A DNA stretch of 64,000 nt from JABDMH01 sp050298535 (GTDB lineage Bacteria > Bacteroidota > Bacteroidia > Chitinophagales > Saprospiraceae). The notes under the pieces are model-generated. The model did not search any database. It saw nothing but the letters and a program-made list of their open reading frames with translations, and had not been told where the DNA came from. The stretch is from positions 1 through 64,000 of the forward strand of contig JBNKUI010000030.1 of the NCBI GenBank assembly GCA_050298535.1, read 5' to 3'. Positions 52,590 to 62,112 of this stretch are shown piece by piece (position 1 is the stretch's first letter; every line of letters starts with the position of its first letter). The position numbers and the translations under genes are program-made.

Positions 52590-53028
52590 GAGATAGGATT
52601 TTCTTACCATGTAATTTAACTGTGGTATTTTCATATAATATCGGGCTTCACATTTGAAAAACTGGTGCTTCTTCCACTATCTTAGTACGAGATAAGCATG
52701 GCCGGGTTTCAAACTTATATATCTACTATTAATTTGTAAATTTATTACTACATTATTTGATTTGTAATAAATTTTAGTAATTTAGTTACGTAGAATTTAT
52801 TAGAGACATCCGGACCAAAGATCTTTCTTACGGATTTTGTGTTTGAGCTGCCTGGATAATCTTTCAGGTGGCTTTTTTTTTGCATCACAATTATATCATT
52901 CATAACTCCCTGATAGGCAATTAAATATTGGCATTTCAACTATGTTGGAGGTATAGATTTTTTTGATCTCCCGTACATGGGTTACTCTTTGATATTTAGT
53001 AACATTACGTTTTGATTGTACCGTTTAT
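52590..53028 (+). other. Intergenic region, possible small RNA or long 3' UTR ending in a terminator
   Basis: No ORF is supported over 439 bases. AT-rich sequence at 52730-52800 precedes a terminator at 52846-52881 that is 257 bases after the last operon gene. Either this is a long 3' untranslated tail or an independent small RNA starts within. GTTACT (52981-52986) pairs with AGTAAC (52998-53003) just before the next gene. Confidence 0.35.
52846..52881 (+). terminator. Rho-independent terminator
   Basis: AGCTGCCTG (52846-52854) pairs with CAGGTGGCT (52865-52873) with two G-U pairs, followed by a run of nine T. Confidence 0.8.
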
Positions 53029-56000
53029 ATGGAGGAGCATAAGGAAGAAGTTTTAGATCAGTTTTACGATCAGATTCAAACGATTATTCTAGATAGGCAA
53101 CATCCTGTAACAGGTTTGTTACCAGCAAGTACCGCGATAAGTGTCCACGGTGATTATACTGACGCCTGGGTCAGAGACAACGTATATAGCATAATGGCGG
53201 TATGGGCTCTGGCTCTGGCATACCGAAATAAGGGAGCAAACACTGCTCGTCGATTTGAATTGGAGCATGCCACCACTAATCTAATGCGTGGCCTGATGCG
53301 AGCAATGATGCGACAGTCCCATAAAGTGGAGGCCTTTAAGTCTTCTTTGGCCTTGCATGATGCACTTCACGCAAAATACGATACGGAGACCGGACTCACT
53401 GTCGTTGGAGATCATGAATGGGGGCACCTGCAGATTGATGCTACTTCCCTGTATCTTCTTATGTTGGCACAGATGATTTCCTCCGGACTTCCCATCATCA
53501 CATCTCAACATGAAATTGATTTTGTCCAGAATCTGATCTACTACATCGAACGTGCATATCGAACACCTGACTATGGTATATGGGAACGGGGTGAGAAGAC
53601 CAATATAGGATACGTTGAGTTAAACGCCAGCTCAATTGGCATGGCAAAAGCTGCATTAGAAGCGCTCTCAGGTTTTGATCTATATGGAAAACATAATGGG
53701 AAAAAATCACGACGCATCCAGGTCATACCAGATAATCTTGCCCAAGCGGCTATCACCCTGTCCGCCCTTCTTCCCAGAGAATCCAATACCAAAGAGATCG
53801 ATGCTGCCCTCCTAAGTATTATAGGGTATCCGGCCTTTGCGGTACGTGAACACAAACTTCAGTCAAGAGTCAGAGAAAAGATTCGAAAAAAGCTGGGAGG
53901 AAACCACGGTTATAAACGCTTCTTGAGAGATGGACACCAGACGGTATTAGAAGACGAGCACCGTCACTACTACAATCCCGAAGAACTTAAGAAGTTTGAA
54001 AATATTGAGTCCGAATGGCCTTTGTTTTACACATATGAGTATCTGGATGCCTTATTTCGGGGTGATCAGGAGGAAGCCGCCACTTTCAAAATCAAAATAG
54101 AATCGGTCCTTGTTATTAAAGATGGGCAACAGTTACTACCAGAACTCTACCTAGTACCGCTGAGCTTAGTTGCTGCAGAAAAAAATAATCCCGGCAGTCA
54201 GAAAAGGATTCCCAATGACAACATCCCCCTTGTCTGGGCACAAAGTCTATACCTTATGGGCTCCCTACTGCAAGCGGGATACATTTCGACAGATGACATT
54301 GATCCCCTAGGGATGCATACAAGGCCTGAGTCAAGAGATCCCGAGATCCATTTGCTTCTGGTGGCCGAAAACGATCGTACAAAAGAAAAACTAGATCAGG
54401 TGGGGCTTCAAACTGAAACCATTGAATCGCTGGCCCCGTACCAATTGATCATGCCAGAAGACATGGCATATGTATTTAATTATCTAGGGCACAATGACAC
54501 ACTACATCTTACAGGTCGTGACCGTCGTCGTATCAAGACACTAGCGACCAGTAGACTGTATCTTGTGAATGAATATCCATTCATCTGCCTATCACTGTTT
54601 TTTCTGCAGCGGGAGTTTTATCTGGCGTACGACATTCCATTTCTCATCAGTCGCTTTAGAAGTGAATTGACATTTATTCACCGACATTGGAATCAGGAAG
54701 GTAATCCCCTCGTTGCCATATGGATCACAGAGGATATGATTTCATCAAATGAAGGAGTGCTCGTCAGTCTACTTCAAGAAGTCAGTAAAGGATCCCTGGA
54801 AAATATCTTGGTTCGAACGGGAGATTTCGAGTCTTTAAAGAAGGACGCAGCCATCGAAGAAATCAACATTGGTGATCACTTTGATCAGAAGCAATTTGTG
54901 GGATTGAAAGGATTTAAAACTTCAGATAAATTAGAGTATGAGGTAGACCATCACCCTATCACCAACGAAGAAGCCCTTACGATTGAGGTCATTCAGGACC
55001 CATCGATTCTGGAGCAGATGCTGAAACAAACCCAGAACCTGTATCGCCAAATAGAAATCATTTCCAATATTGCCCACATCTCTGGTCTTCATCATGAAAT
55101 CACTATCGAAAAGGAACCAGTAACTGTAAAAGAAATCATCAATGAAATCTACAAGGCGTCGGGAAAACGAAAATTGTGGTCAGTGGTAAGACAGGCAGCA
55201 GGTTTACTAGGCAAGATAGATATTAACCTTCAAGCATCTGTAAGTACATTGCTCCTTCAGCAAAAGATTATTCAGGTGGGTAAAGCATTCAGCGACCACT
55301 CACTGATCATACGCCCTCTCCCCTTTGGTGAATTGATCGAAAAAATCAACGAGTTTTGCCGTGACGATATGCGAGACAGGGTTCTTACCCAAGAGATTCT
55401 GGTATATCTGAGTAATCTTATGAAGTCAAACCCTGAGCTCTTTGAGGATATCATCACAATACGAGTCAGTTACATTATATTACTCATCACAGGACACATT
55501 GCCAGAGAAAATAATCTCCACCAGGAAGACGCCAACGATGCACTCATGCATATGGCACCCTCAGAATTGGAACAACGAGTCAAGACAGTGCTCGAACAAT
55601 ACGGGGACATCGGTCAGGTTCTCAAAAAACTTGAAAGCATCCATGTCAAGGATGAAGGAGAAGGACTGAATTGGGTCAATAATCTAGGTCTCGAATCATT
55701 GGATACTCCTGATGAGGGATGGATGACCTGGAGACAATCTACCGGTACGCTTTCTAGACTGGGCAAACAATTTTATAAACTCGTATGGGAACTATTGCAA
55801 CACACAGATGCAATCATCATCGGAGACAAGCTTGACCCACGCAATAGATTGGAAAGTAAGGTTATACTCTCCGATATGACATCCGGGGAGAAGGCTTTTG
55901 AGCTTCGTATAGAGCATCTACTCAACAAGATTCCTGCTCCTGAGTACAGACAGCTCACTATGGAAGCTATGATCGTCCTATCCCACTTTACCGAGCAAAA

Positions 56001-56223
56001 TCCCGATCTGTATATCGATGATCATGTATCTTTTGATGTAGTCAATGGACATGCAGTGAGAATCGCATTTCTGGACTACCATCCCGAGTTAGAAGCAGAC
56101 TATCAGGATCACAAAGCAGAGGCATGGACCTTCTTCTATGGCCTTCCTCCAGCAGAGACCAGTACTTATACCGCCAAAGCCCTTCAGTACTTGATGGCGG
56201 AAGAACCTCAACTTTCCCTCTAA
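53029..56223 (+). CDS. Phosphorylase-kinase regulatory subunit (alpha/beta)-like protein, GH15-type glucoamylase domain
   Basis: A 1064-residue protein closely resembling the PHKA/PHKB regulatory subunits of eukaryotic phosphorylase kinase. Matching segments: PVTGLLPAS and DAWVRDNVYSIMAVWALALAYR (about 26-66), LMRGLMRAMMRQSHKVEAFK (about 85-104), LHAKYDTETGLTVVGDHEWGHLQIDATSLYLLMLAQM (about 113-149), GIWERGEKTNIGYVELNASSIGMAKAALEAL (about 183-213), then later FAVRE, PLVWAQSLYLMGSLLQAG and an FYLAYDIPFLISRFRSELTFIHRHW block seen in PHKA. The N-terminal half is a GH15-like alpha/alpha barrel and the C-terminal half the PHK-specific region. A general-acid-like Glu is kept in GIWERGEKTN. No signal peptide, so cytoplasmic. 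The role is unknown; glycogen metabolism control or alpha-glucan hydrolysis are possible. Monocistronic. Confidence 0.88.
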   Translation: MEEHKEEVLDQFYDQIQTIILDRQHPVTGLLPASTAISVHGDYTDAWVRDNVYSIMAVWALALAYRNKGANTARRFELEHATTNLMRGLMRAMMRQSHKVEAFKSSLALHDALHAKYDTETGLTVVGDHEWGHLQIDATSLYLLMLAQMISSGLPIITSQHEIDFVQNLIYYIERAYRTPDYGIWERGEKTNIGYVELNASSIGMAKAALEALSGFDLYGKHNGKKSRRIQVIPDNLAQAAITLSALLPRESNTKEIDAALLSIIGYPAFAVREHKLQSRVREKIRKKLGGNHGYKRFLRDGHQTVLEDEHRHYYNPEELKKFENIESEWPLFYTYEYLDALFRGDQEEAATFKIKIESVLVIKDGQQLLPELYLVPLSLVAAEKNNPGSQKRIPNDNIPLVWAQSLYLMGSLLQAGYISTDDIDPLGMHTRPESRDPEIHLLLVAENDRTKEKLDQVGLQTETIESLAPYQLIMPEDMAYVFNYLGHNDTLHLTGRDRRRIKTLATSRLYLVNEYPFICLSLFFLQREFYLAYDIPFLISRFRSELTFIHRHWNQEGNPLVAIWITEDMISSNEGVLVSLLQEVSKGSLENILVRTGDFESLKKDAAIEEINIGDHFDQKQFVGLKGFKTSDKLEYEVDHHPITNEEALTIEVIQDPSILEQMLKQTQNLYRQIEIISNIAHISGLHHEITIEKEPVTVKEIINEIYKASGKRKLWSVVRQAAGLLGKIDINLQASVSTLLLQQKIIQVGKAFSDHSLIIRPLPFGELIEKINEFCRDDMRDRVLTQEILVYLSNLMKSNPELFEDIITIRVSYIILLITGHIARENNLHQEDANDALMHMAPSELEQRVKTVLEQYGDIGQVLKKLESIHVKDEGEGLNWVNNLGLESLDTPDEGWMTWRQSTGTLSRLGKQFYKLVWELLQHTDAIIIGDKLDPRNRLESKVILSDMTSGEKAFELRIEHLLNKIPAPEYRQLTMEAMIVLSHFTEQNPDLYIDDHVSFDVVNGHAVRIAFLDYHPELEADYQDHKAEAWTFFYGLPPAETSTYTAKALQYLMAEEPQLSL

Positions 56224-56275
56224 AATAGTACTTCCCTAATCCCAAGAAGTATCTTATATGTCGAAGAATATTTCA

Positions 56276-56332
56276 TTTGTTTGACAAACCTAATACTAAT
56301 CTGTATATTTGTTTTACAAATCAAATACTAAT
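56276..56332 (+). promoter_or_regulatory. Duplicated operator overlapping the padR promoter and start codon
   Basis: Two 25-base direct repeats (56276-56300 and 56308-56332) agree at 22 positions and start 32 bases apart (three helical turns). Each contains the inverted repeat TTTGTnnnACAAA. A canonical promoter is laid over them: TTTG at 56280-56283, 20 bases, TATATTTG at 56304-56311. The first repeat covers the -33 box; the second covers the end of the -7 box, the expected start site and the ATG at 56331. PadR repressors normally bind such sites and repress their own operon. Confidence 0.75.
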
Positions 56333-56657
56333 GATTAAAGAATTGGGAATTTTTGAGGAGCAGGTCTTATCCATCGTGGCTATGCTTGGTGATGATGTAT
56401 ATGGCAAGTCAATCGTAGATGCTTTCGAAGAACAACTACAAAAAAAAGTCAATCTTAGTTCTGTCCATGTGACGCTATACCGGCTACAGGATAAAGGACT
56501 TGTCAGATCAAGGATGGGAGGTGCTACCAGTGACCGGGGAGGACGTAGAAAGCGACTTTTCACCATCACAAATACAGGCATCTCGACCCTCCAGCAAATG
56601 AAAGATACTCGCGAAAGTCTGTGGAAATTTATCCCACGTCTTAAGATGATTAGCTAA
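56331..56657 (+). CDS. PadR-family transcriptional repressor
   Basis: The 108-residue protein is a PadR-type winged-helix regulator: IKELGIFEEQVLSIVAMLGDDVYGKSIVDAFEEQL at the N-terminus, the recognition part KVNLSSVHVTLYRLQDKGLVRSRMG with the wing TSDRGGRRKRLFTITNTG, and a C-terminal dimerisation helix. A longer in-frame reading from 56277 has no start as good as the ATG at 56331. Its stop is directly followed by the GTG start of the permease. In Bacteroidota and Acidobacteria such PadR genes often sit before MacB/FtsX-like permeases with a PadR-like cytoplasmic domain. Confidence 0.9.
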   Translation: MIKELGIFEEQVLSIVAMLGDDVYGKSIVDAFEEQLQKKVNLSSVHVTLYRLQDKGLVRSRMGGATSDRGGRRKRLFTITNTGISTLQQMKDTRESLWKFIPRLKMIS

Positions 56658-59321
56658 GTGAATTCGCAGCCAAATAAACCTGGTCTCCTTTTCAGATTCC
56701 TTCGTTGGTTCTGTCCTCCTGAATTATGTGAAAGTATTGAAGGAGACTTAATCGAGCAATATCAGGAGGATCAAAAAAAAATGGGGTGTCACTACGCAAA
56801 GTGGAAGCTTACTCTGAGAACCATGGCATTTCTTCGTCCAGGCATCATTTTTCGCAATAATAACTCAATCTCACTCAATATGCGACTATTGACCAATCAC
56901 TTCAAAGTATCTCTAAGGCAAATAAGAAATAACTGGTCCTATTCATTAATACATATTGTTGGTTTATCAGTCGGCATTACAGCCTGCATCCTCATTTACA
57001 GCTATACCAGTTTTGAAAAAGGCTATGATACATTCCACCATGATATTGATCAACTATATCGTGTAAATCAAACTAATATCTGGAGGCCAGAGGGAGGGCA
57101 AATGTCTTCTACAGGGCTTCCTTTGGGAAAAGTCTTAGATCAAGAATTTCCCGAGGTGATATCGGCTTTACGAATTAATGACTGGAATGATCAAACGGTC
57201 CAGTATAAAAATCAAAAGGGAGAAGTTGTTACGTATCGTGAGAGCATTTTAGCTGCAGATAGCAGTTTTTTCAGCTTCTTTAATTTTCCATTACAGAAAG
57301 GAGATGCTAAAACTGCACTTAAAAATATAAATCAAATTGTACTCTCCGATGCAATGGCATCAAAGTATTTTGGACACACAGATCCAATCGGTAAGACACT
57401 ATTTATTGGCTCGGAAAGCATACCCATGACAGTCGTGGGTGTTGCCGGAAGACAACCGGAAAATTCGCATCTTAATTTTGACTTTATTATCAACATCTAT
57501 TCAAACCCCTCGATTGAAATGTTCGAGTGGAGTTGGATTTGGACCCAGGTGACCACTTATGTAAAGATGCAAAAGAATGCTAATCTGGCCCAATTTGAAG
57601 AAAACATGCAATCCATCCAACGCAACCATATTCCTGCCACATTTGACCGATTGGGCATGGATATGGAGGAATTTGTCGGTGACAAAGGTGGATGGCATTT
57701 TTATCTACAACCCGTGCAAAAAATACATTTATACTCACAGAGTATTGGAAATGATCTGGGAGAAATAGGAGACATTAAAATGGTGCAAATCCTTCAATTG
57801 CTGGCATTTTTGATTTTATTCCTGGCCATCGTCAACTACATCAACCTATCCACGGCGAGAGGAGGTCTGAGGGCAAAAGAAATCAGTGTAAAGAAGACCC
57901 TCGGAGCAGGCCACTCATCTCTTGCAGGACAATTTATAATTGAGTCGGTAACTACCACCTTTATTGCAATGTGTCTTGCCGTACCACTTTTATTTTTCAT
58001 ACAAAGTTTGCTGCAAAAATACGTAGGATTACATATAGCACTGGAACCTCTGACGGGAATGAACGGCTTCTATTTATTTTTGCTCTTCAATCTGCTCATC
58101 GGCATTATTGCGGGCCTTTATCCAGCATTTTATTTAAGTAGATTTTCTGCAACAGATCTTGACAAGAAACATACCGGATCGAGTGTGGGTAATTTACGAT
58201 TTCGACAGGTTCTCGTCACGATGCAATTTGCAATTTCGATTGGATTAATTGCAAGTGCTCTTTTAATCCATCGTCAATTACATTTTCTTAATGACCAGAA
58301 CATGGGGTTTGATAAGGATCAGCTACTGGTGATCAATCATGTGGAGTCATTAGAAGGCAACATGGATGTATTTAAGACTGAGATGCGAAGTACTCCTATA
58401 GTGGAATATGCCACGCTGGCTATGGAAATGCCTGGCAGGGGTTCATGGGAAGATATTTTTATGCGTGAGGGATCAGAAACAAAGCTCCCAATTTCTCAAA
58501 TAAAAATAGATGAGCAATTTTTTCCAGCCCTGGGGTTGACTGTGGTTGCCGGCAGAACGTTTAGAGATGAATCGACTGACCAACACAACGTAATTATTAA
58601 TGAAACAACTGCCCGACTTTTTGGATGGGAGGCCAAAGAGGCCATTGGCGAAAAAATTCTATATCCTGGATATCCCACAGACCTACGAATCATCGGGGTA
58701 GTTAAAGACTTTCATTTCCAGTCTCTTCATCATTCTATTGCTCCCCTGGCATTTTTCCATAAGGATAGCTACATGTGGGGAGACCAAAGACTACTGGCCA
58801 TCAAGTATGCAGGACCTAACATGCAAGAGCTTATCTCCGAGGCGCAACGTAAATGGCGAGCCATAAATCCGAATCTCCCATTTTCTTACAGTGTATATTC
58901 TGACGAACTTGAGCAGCTGTATGCAGATGAAAACCAGCTCAGCCGATTGATCACTGCTTTTTCTGGATTTTCATTTTTGATTGCGTTACTAGGCCTCACT
59001 GGCTTGGTTTCTTTTGCCATAGACCAACGCAGAAAAGAACTCAGTATTCGAAGGGTGCTAGGCGCATCCTATCAGCAGATCTTCTTCCTACTGAACAAGC
59101 AATTCCTGCTGCTATTATTGATTGGAGGCATCATAGCTGTGCCCATATCCTGGAAACTTCTTAGTCACTGGCTTGACACATTTGCCTATCGAACATCGAT
59201 TCAAATCTCGATTTTCCTTTTTGCAATTATATTGATCGGTATGCTAGCTCTGGGCAGCATCAGTCTTTTTGTACTGAAAGCTGTAAAAACTAATCCCGCA
59301 GAAACGCTAAAGGAGCACTAA
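56658..59321 (+). CDS. FtsX/MacB-type ABC transporter permease with N-terminal extension
   Basis: The 887-residue protein begins (GTG) with an N-terminal segment typical of the permease-prefix domain (FLRWFCPPELCESIEGDLIEQYQEDQKK), then has a first membrane helix at about 90-110 (YSLIHIVGLSVGITACILIYSYTS), a MacB-type periplasmic domain (YDTFHHDIDQLYRVNQTN ... IVLSDAMASKYFGHTDPIGKTLFI), an FtsX four-TM module at about 380-500, a second MacB-periplasmic domain and a final FtsX module (about 770-880: ALLGLTGLVSFAIDQRRKELSIRRVLGAS). It resembles ABC permeases that use no substrate channel but act mechanically, as in lipoprotein release or peptide export. No ATPase is adjacent. Directly coupled to padR. 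Confidence 0.88.
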   Translation: MNSQPNKPGLLFRFLRWFCPPELCESIEGDLIEQYQEDQKKMGCHYAKWKLTLRTMAFLRPGIIFRNNNSISLNMRLLTNHFKVSLRQIRNNWSYSLIHIVGLSVGITACILIYSYTSFEKGYDTFHHDIDQLYRVNQTNIWRPEGGQMSSTGLPLGKVLDQEFPEVISALRINDWNDQTVQYKNQKGEVVTYRESILAADSSFFSFFNFPLQKGDAKTALKNINQIVLSDAMASKYFGHTDPIGKTLFIGSESIPMTVVGVAGRQPENSHLNFDFIINIYSNPSIEMFEWSWIWTQVTTYVKMQKNANLAQFEENMQSIQRNHIPATFDRLGMDMEEFVGDKGGWHFYLQPVQKIHLYSQSIGNDLGEIGDIKMVQILQLLAFLILFLAIVNYINLSTARGGLRAKEISVKKTLGAGHSSLAGQFIIESVTTTFIAMCLAVPLLFFIQSLLQKYVGLHIALEPLTGMNGFYLFLLFNLLIGIIAGLYPAFYLSRFSATDLDKKHTGSSVGNLRFRQVLVTMQFAISIGLIASALLIHRQLHFLNDQNMGFDKDQLLVINHVESLEGNMDVFKTEMRSTPIVEYATLAMEMPGRGSWEDIFMREGSETKLPISQIKIDEQFFPALGLTVVAGRTFRDESTDQHNVIINETTARLFGWEAKEAIGEKILYPGYPTDLRIIGVVKDFHFQSLHHSIAPLAFFHKDSYMWGDQRLLAIKYAGPNMQELISEAQRKWRAINPNLPFSYSVYSDELEQLYADENQLSRLITAFSGFSFLIALLGLTGLVSFAIDQRRKELSIRRVLGASYQQIFFLLNKQFLLLLLIGGIIAVPISWKLLSHWLDTFAYRTSIQISIFLFAIILIGMLALGSISLFVLKAVKTNPAETLKEH

Positions 59322-59398
59322 AAATGTTAAGTATAAGCAAGTTTTAGATAAAGAATATATATTGACGGAATTTATTATTTGATGTAAAAGTCTAGTCT

Positions 59399-61912
59399 GT
59401 GCGCCAAAGCTATCGTCACTCCATTGTCTTTTCTCTGCTATTATTCTTTTTGATCTTTTCTGCCTGGCGATTTTTCCCCGCCGATCCTCTTGTGATTCTG
59501 GAAAAATTTGACCAACACATGAATCAATATCCTCAGGAGAAGGTCTACCTTCACCTAGACAAATTGGTCAGTACTCCAGGTGAAACGGTTTGGTTTAAAG
59601 TATATCTCGTAGATGCCGTATATCACGAGACCGCCAAGATCAGTGATATTGTTGTGGTAGAGCTCATCGGTGCCGAAGGAGAAATGATTGACCGAAAAAA
59701 TGTGGAGATCAAGCATAATGGTGGAGCAGGAGAATTTGAACTTCCCGACAGCCTGGCCACAGGAGTCTACACAATCCGTGCATACACAAAATACATGCAG
59801 AATTTTGATCCTGAGCTGTACTTCAGACAGGTCATTGAAGTCTGGGATGCCTATGGTGACGAATCTGTCAGCAAGAAGTCAACTGCAATGGTCAAACCTC
59901 CGGTTGTACAGTTCTTCCCAGAAGGGGGAGACATGTTCCCGGGTATTCCATCTGTGATTGCTTTCCGCTCAAGTGATGATCAAGGCAATCCAATCGACAT
60001 CAAAGGAAAAGTATTGGACAGTCAAGGCAATCTAGCTGCTTTGGCAGGGACCATAAAGTTTGGAATGGGTAAATTCCTGCTTCAGCCCAAGCCCGACGAA
60101 AGATATCATATGGAGGTGGAACATGCAGGCCAGACAATAAAGTTCGATTTGCCCGCAAGTAAGCCCACCGGCTATGCTCTTCGGGTACGAGATCAATCGG
60201 ACGAAGACGTAACACTTACCATGATGTCCAATATTCAGGATGGTCTTGAAGGTGCCTTTATTGTGGGTCAAATGCGAGGAAATCGCATCTGTGTCATTGA
60301 AGGTAAACCAGGTGTGCAGTCCATCTCAGCAAAGGTTCCTACAGAGAATCTTTCGAGCGGAATCATTCAGTTTACCTTGTTTTCCAAAGAAGGATTCCCA
60401 GAATCTGAACGTTTGGTATTCGTAAGAAACAAATCACGAAAAGTCGACATTGAGATGCCCCTCCCTGAAATACCTCTTGCGATGAGGTCCCCAGTAAATA
60501 TGGATATCACGGTACATGGATTAGGTGAAAATCCCACCCTGGCGGAGCTAAGCATGTCGGTAGTAGAATCAGATATCGCCATTGTAGATACTCTGGGATC
60601 AAACATTTACTCCTATCTGCTGGCCGAGTCTGAGTTAAATGGAAAGATACCCAACCCCGCTTACTACTTTGTCGATGATGATCCCCGACGCACACAGCTT
60701 CTTGATCTGGTCATGATGACAAATGGCTGGAGTCGATATAGCTGGGAACAGATCCTGGCAGAATATCAACCTCAACTAGTGCATCAGCCTGTGCGAGGAG
60801 CTACAATCAGAGGCAAAACCACACGAGTTAACAATCCGGATCAACCCGTAAAAACAGACTTGTATTTATCGGCTATGGGAGGTTCTGAAGGATTTTTCAT
60901 GGAGCACATCACTACCGGCGACAATGGAGAGTTCGTATTTCTGGATTTTCCCTTTTTCGACTCAACAGGTTTGGTACTGCAAGCCAATGTCTACAATGAA
61001 CGAAAAGGCAGCTCCAGCAAGCGAAAGAAAGGCGATTCCACAGGTCCTCAGGGCAACCGCTCGGTAGCCATACATCTTCACCAGGATACTTTTGCTGCCG
61101 TTACCTCAAGGGATCAACCTATCATGCCCACTCAACGATGGATAAGCGATGATTATCTGGCTGATCGCAGGCAGAGTAACAAAGCTGATTCGGCCTTTGC
61201 TGGTTTGTGGAACATTGACCTGGAAGAAATTTTGGTAAAGGGACACCGCACCAGAGCGGAAGAACAGGATTTTAATGAAAAGACCTATTTCGGTGAACCC
61301 ACCAATCGGGTGATTGTAGATAGCCTTGGCACCGCATTTACAGCCAATATGTCGGTTTTTGATCTGCTTCGTCGCATTCCTGGTATTCAGATAGTAGGTA
61401 ACCCACCGGGTGAAGCGGCGGTAATCCGTGGAGCCCGAACTTTCAGTGGCGCTACCTATGCGCAGGTATACCTCGATGCATTTCCGGTCGATAATGAAAT
61501 GGCCAATACACTCCAGATTTCCGACGTAGAGGCCGTTGACGTATACAAGGGAGGAGATGCCGCGATCTTTGGCATACGAGGCGGAGGTGGTGTCATTGTG
61601 ATTCATACCCGGGTGGGAGGTCCTGTTCAAAGGGAAAACAGCGACCTGGGAAGTTATCAGTTTACACATCCGGGATTTCATAAGGCAAAGAGTTTTTATA
61701 GTCCGGACTATGCTACGCCTCATGAATCACATCAGAAACCTGACCTTCGAAGTACCTTGTATTGGACTCCATGGTTAGCAGTGAATCAGGATGGTAAGCA
61801 AAATTTTACATTCTTCACAGGTGACAAGAAAACAGACTACCAAATCATGATCCAGGGAATCACGTATGACGGTCGACCTTTTTTCAAATCAGGGATAATA
61901 AGCGTAAGATAA
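59399..61912 (+). CDS. Macroglobulin-like (MG2) protein with a C-terminal TonB plug domain
   Basis: An 837-residue protein with a signal sequence (SIVFSLLLFFLIFSAWRFF), a macroglobulin MG2-type domain at about 45-145 (QEKVYLHLDKLVSTPGETVWFKVYLVDA ... TGVYTIRAYTKYMQNFDPELYFRQV) and further Ig-like modules. The C-terminal part contains a TonB-receptor plug at about 650-740 (VFDLLRRIPGIQIVGNPPGEAAVIRGARTF, VYLDAFPVDNEMANTLQISDVEAVDVYKGGDAAIFGIRGGGGVIVIHTR) but no beta-barrel follows. Similar proteins occur in Bacteroidota and are thought to act in the periplasm or at the outer membrane; their function is unclear. It starts with GTG 77 bases behind the permease and is probably in the same transcript. 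Confidence 0.82.
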   Translation: MRQSYRHSIVFSLLLFFLIFSAWRFFPADPLVILEKFDQHMNQYPQEKVYLHLDKLVSTPGETVWFKVYLVDAVYHETAKISDIVVVELIGAEGEMIDRKNVEIKHNGGAGEFELPDSLATGVYTIRAYTKYMQNFDPELYFRQVIEVWDAYGDESVSKKSTAMVKPPVVQFFPEGGDMFPGIPSVIAFRSSDDQGNPIDIKGKVLDSQGNLAALAGTIKFGMGKFLLQPKPDERYHMEVEHAGQTIKFDLPASKPTGYALRVRDQSDEDVTLTMMSNIQDGLEGAFIVGQMRGNRICVIEGKPGVQSISAKVPTENLSSGIIQFTLFSKEGFPESERLVFVRNKSRKVDIEMPLPEIPLAMRSPVNMDITVHGLGENPTLAELSMSVVESDIAIVDTLGSNIYSYLLAESELNGKIPNPAYYFVDDDPRRTQLLDLVMMTNGWSRYSWEQILAEYQPQLVHQPVRGATIRGKTTRVNNPDQPVKTDLYLSAMGGSEGFFMEHITTGDNGEFVFLDFPFFDSTGLVLQANVYNERKGSSSKRKKGDSTGPQGNRSVAIHLHQDTFAAVTSRDQPIMPTQRWISDDYLADRRQSNKADSAFAGLWNIDLEEILVKGHRTRAEEQDFNEKTYFGEPTNRVIVDSLGTAFTANMSVFDLLRRIPGIQIVGNPPGEAAVIRGARTFSGATYAQVYLDAFPVDNEMANTLQISDVEAVDVYKGGDAAIFGIRGGGGVIVIHTRVGGPVQRENSDLGSYQFTHPGFHKAKSFYSPDYATPHESHQKPDLRSTLYWTPWLAVNQDGKQNFTFFTGDKKTDYQIMIQGITYDGRPFFKSGIISVR

Positions 61913-61984
61913 GGGCCAACTTGACTCCCTAAATTTATTTCCCCTGACTCTACATATGTGTCCTACTATATGTATAAAAAATAT

Positions 61985-61992
61985 TATCTTTG
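61985..61992 (+). promoter_or_regulatory. Candidate -7 element of the asnB promoter
   Basis: TATCTTTG matches TAnnTTTG. No clear -33 TTG lies 17-23 bases upstream. The leader to the asnB ATG at 62113 would be about 115 nt. Confidence 0.35.
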
Positions 61993-62112
61993 CATGCATT
62001 TGTTTAATTTTATGATTGATTTGCAAGAATTTTGGCCTTAAATTTAGACTTTTATAATGTTTGGAAAACTTTTATGCCATATTTGCAATTTACATAGCAA
62101 AAGATTTGATTT

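Noticed and set aside
61106..61723. 205-codon minus-strand ORF inside the macroglobulin-plug gene
   Set aside because: Antisense shadow of the plug-domain coding sequence; no recognisable motif of its own.
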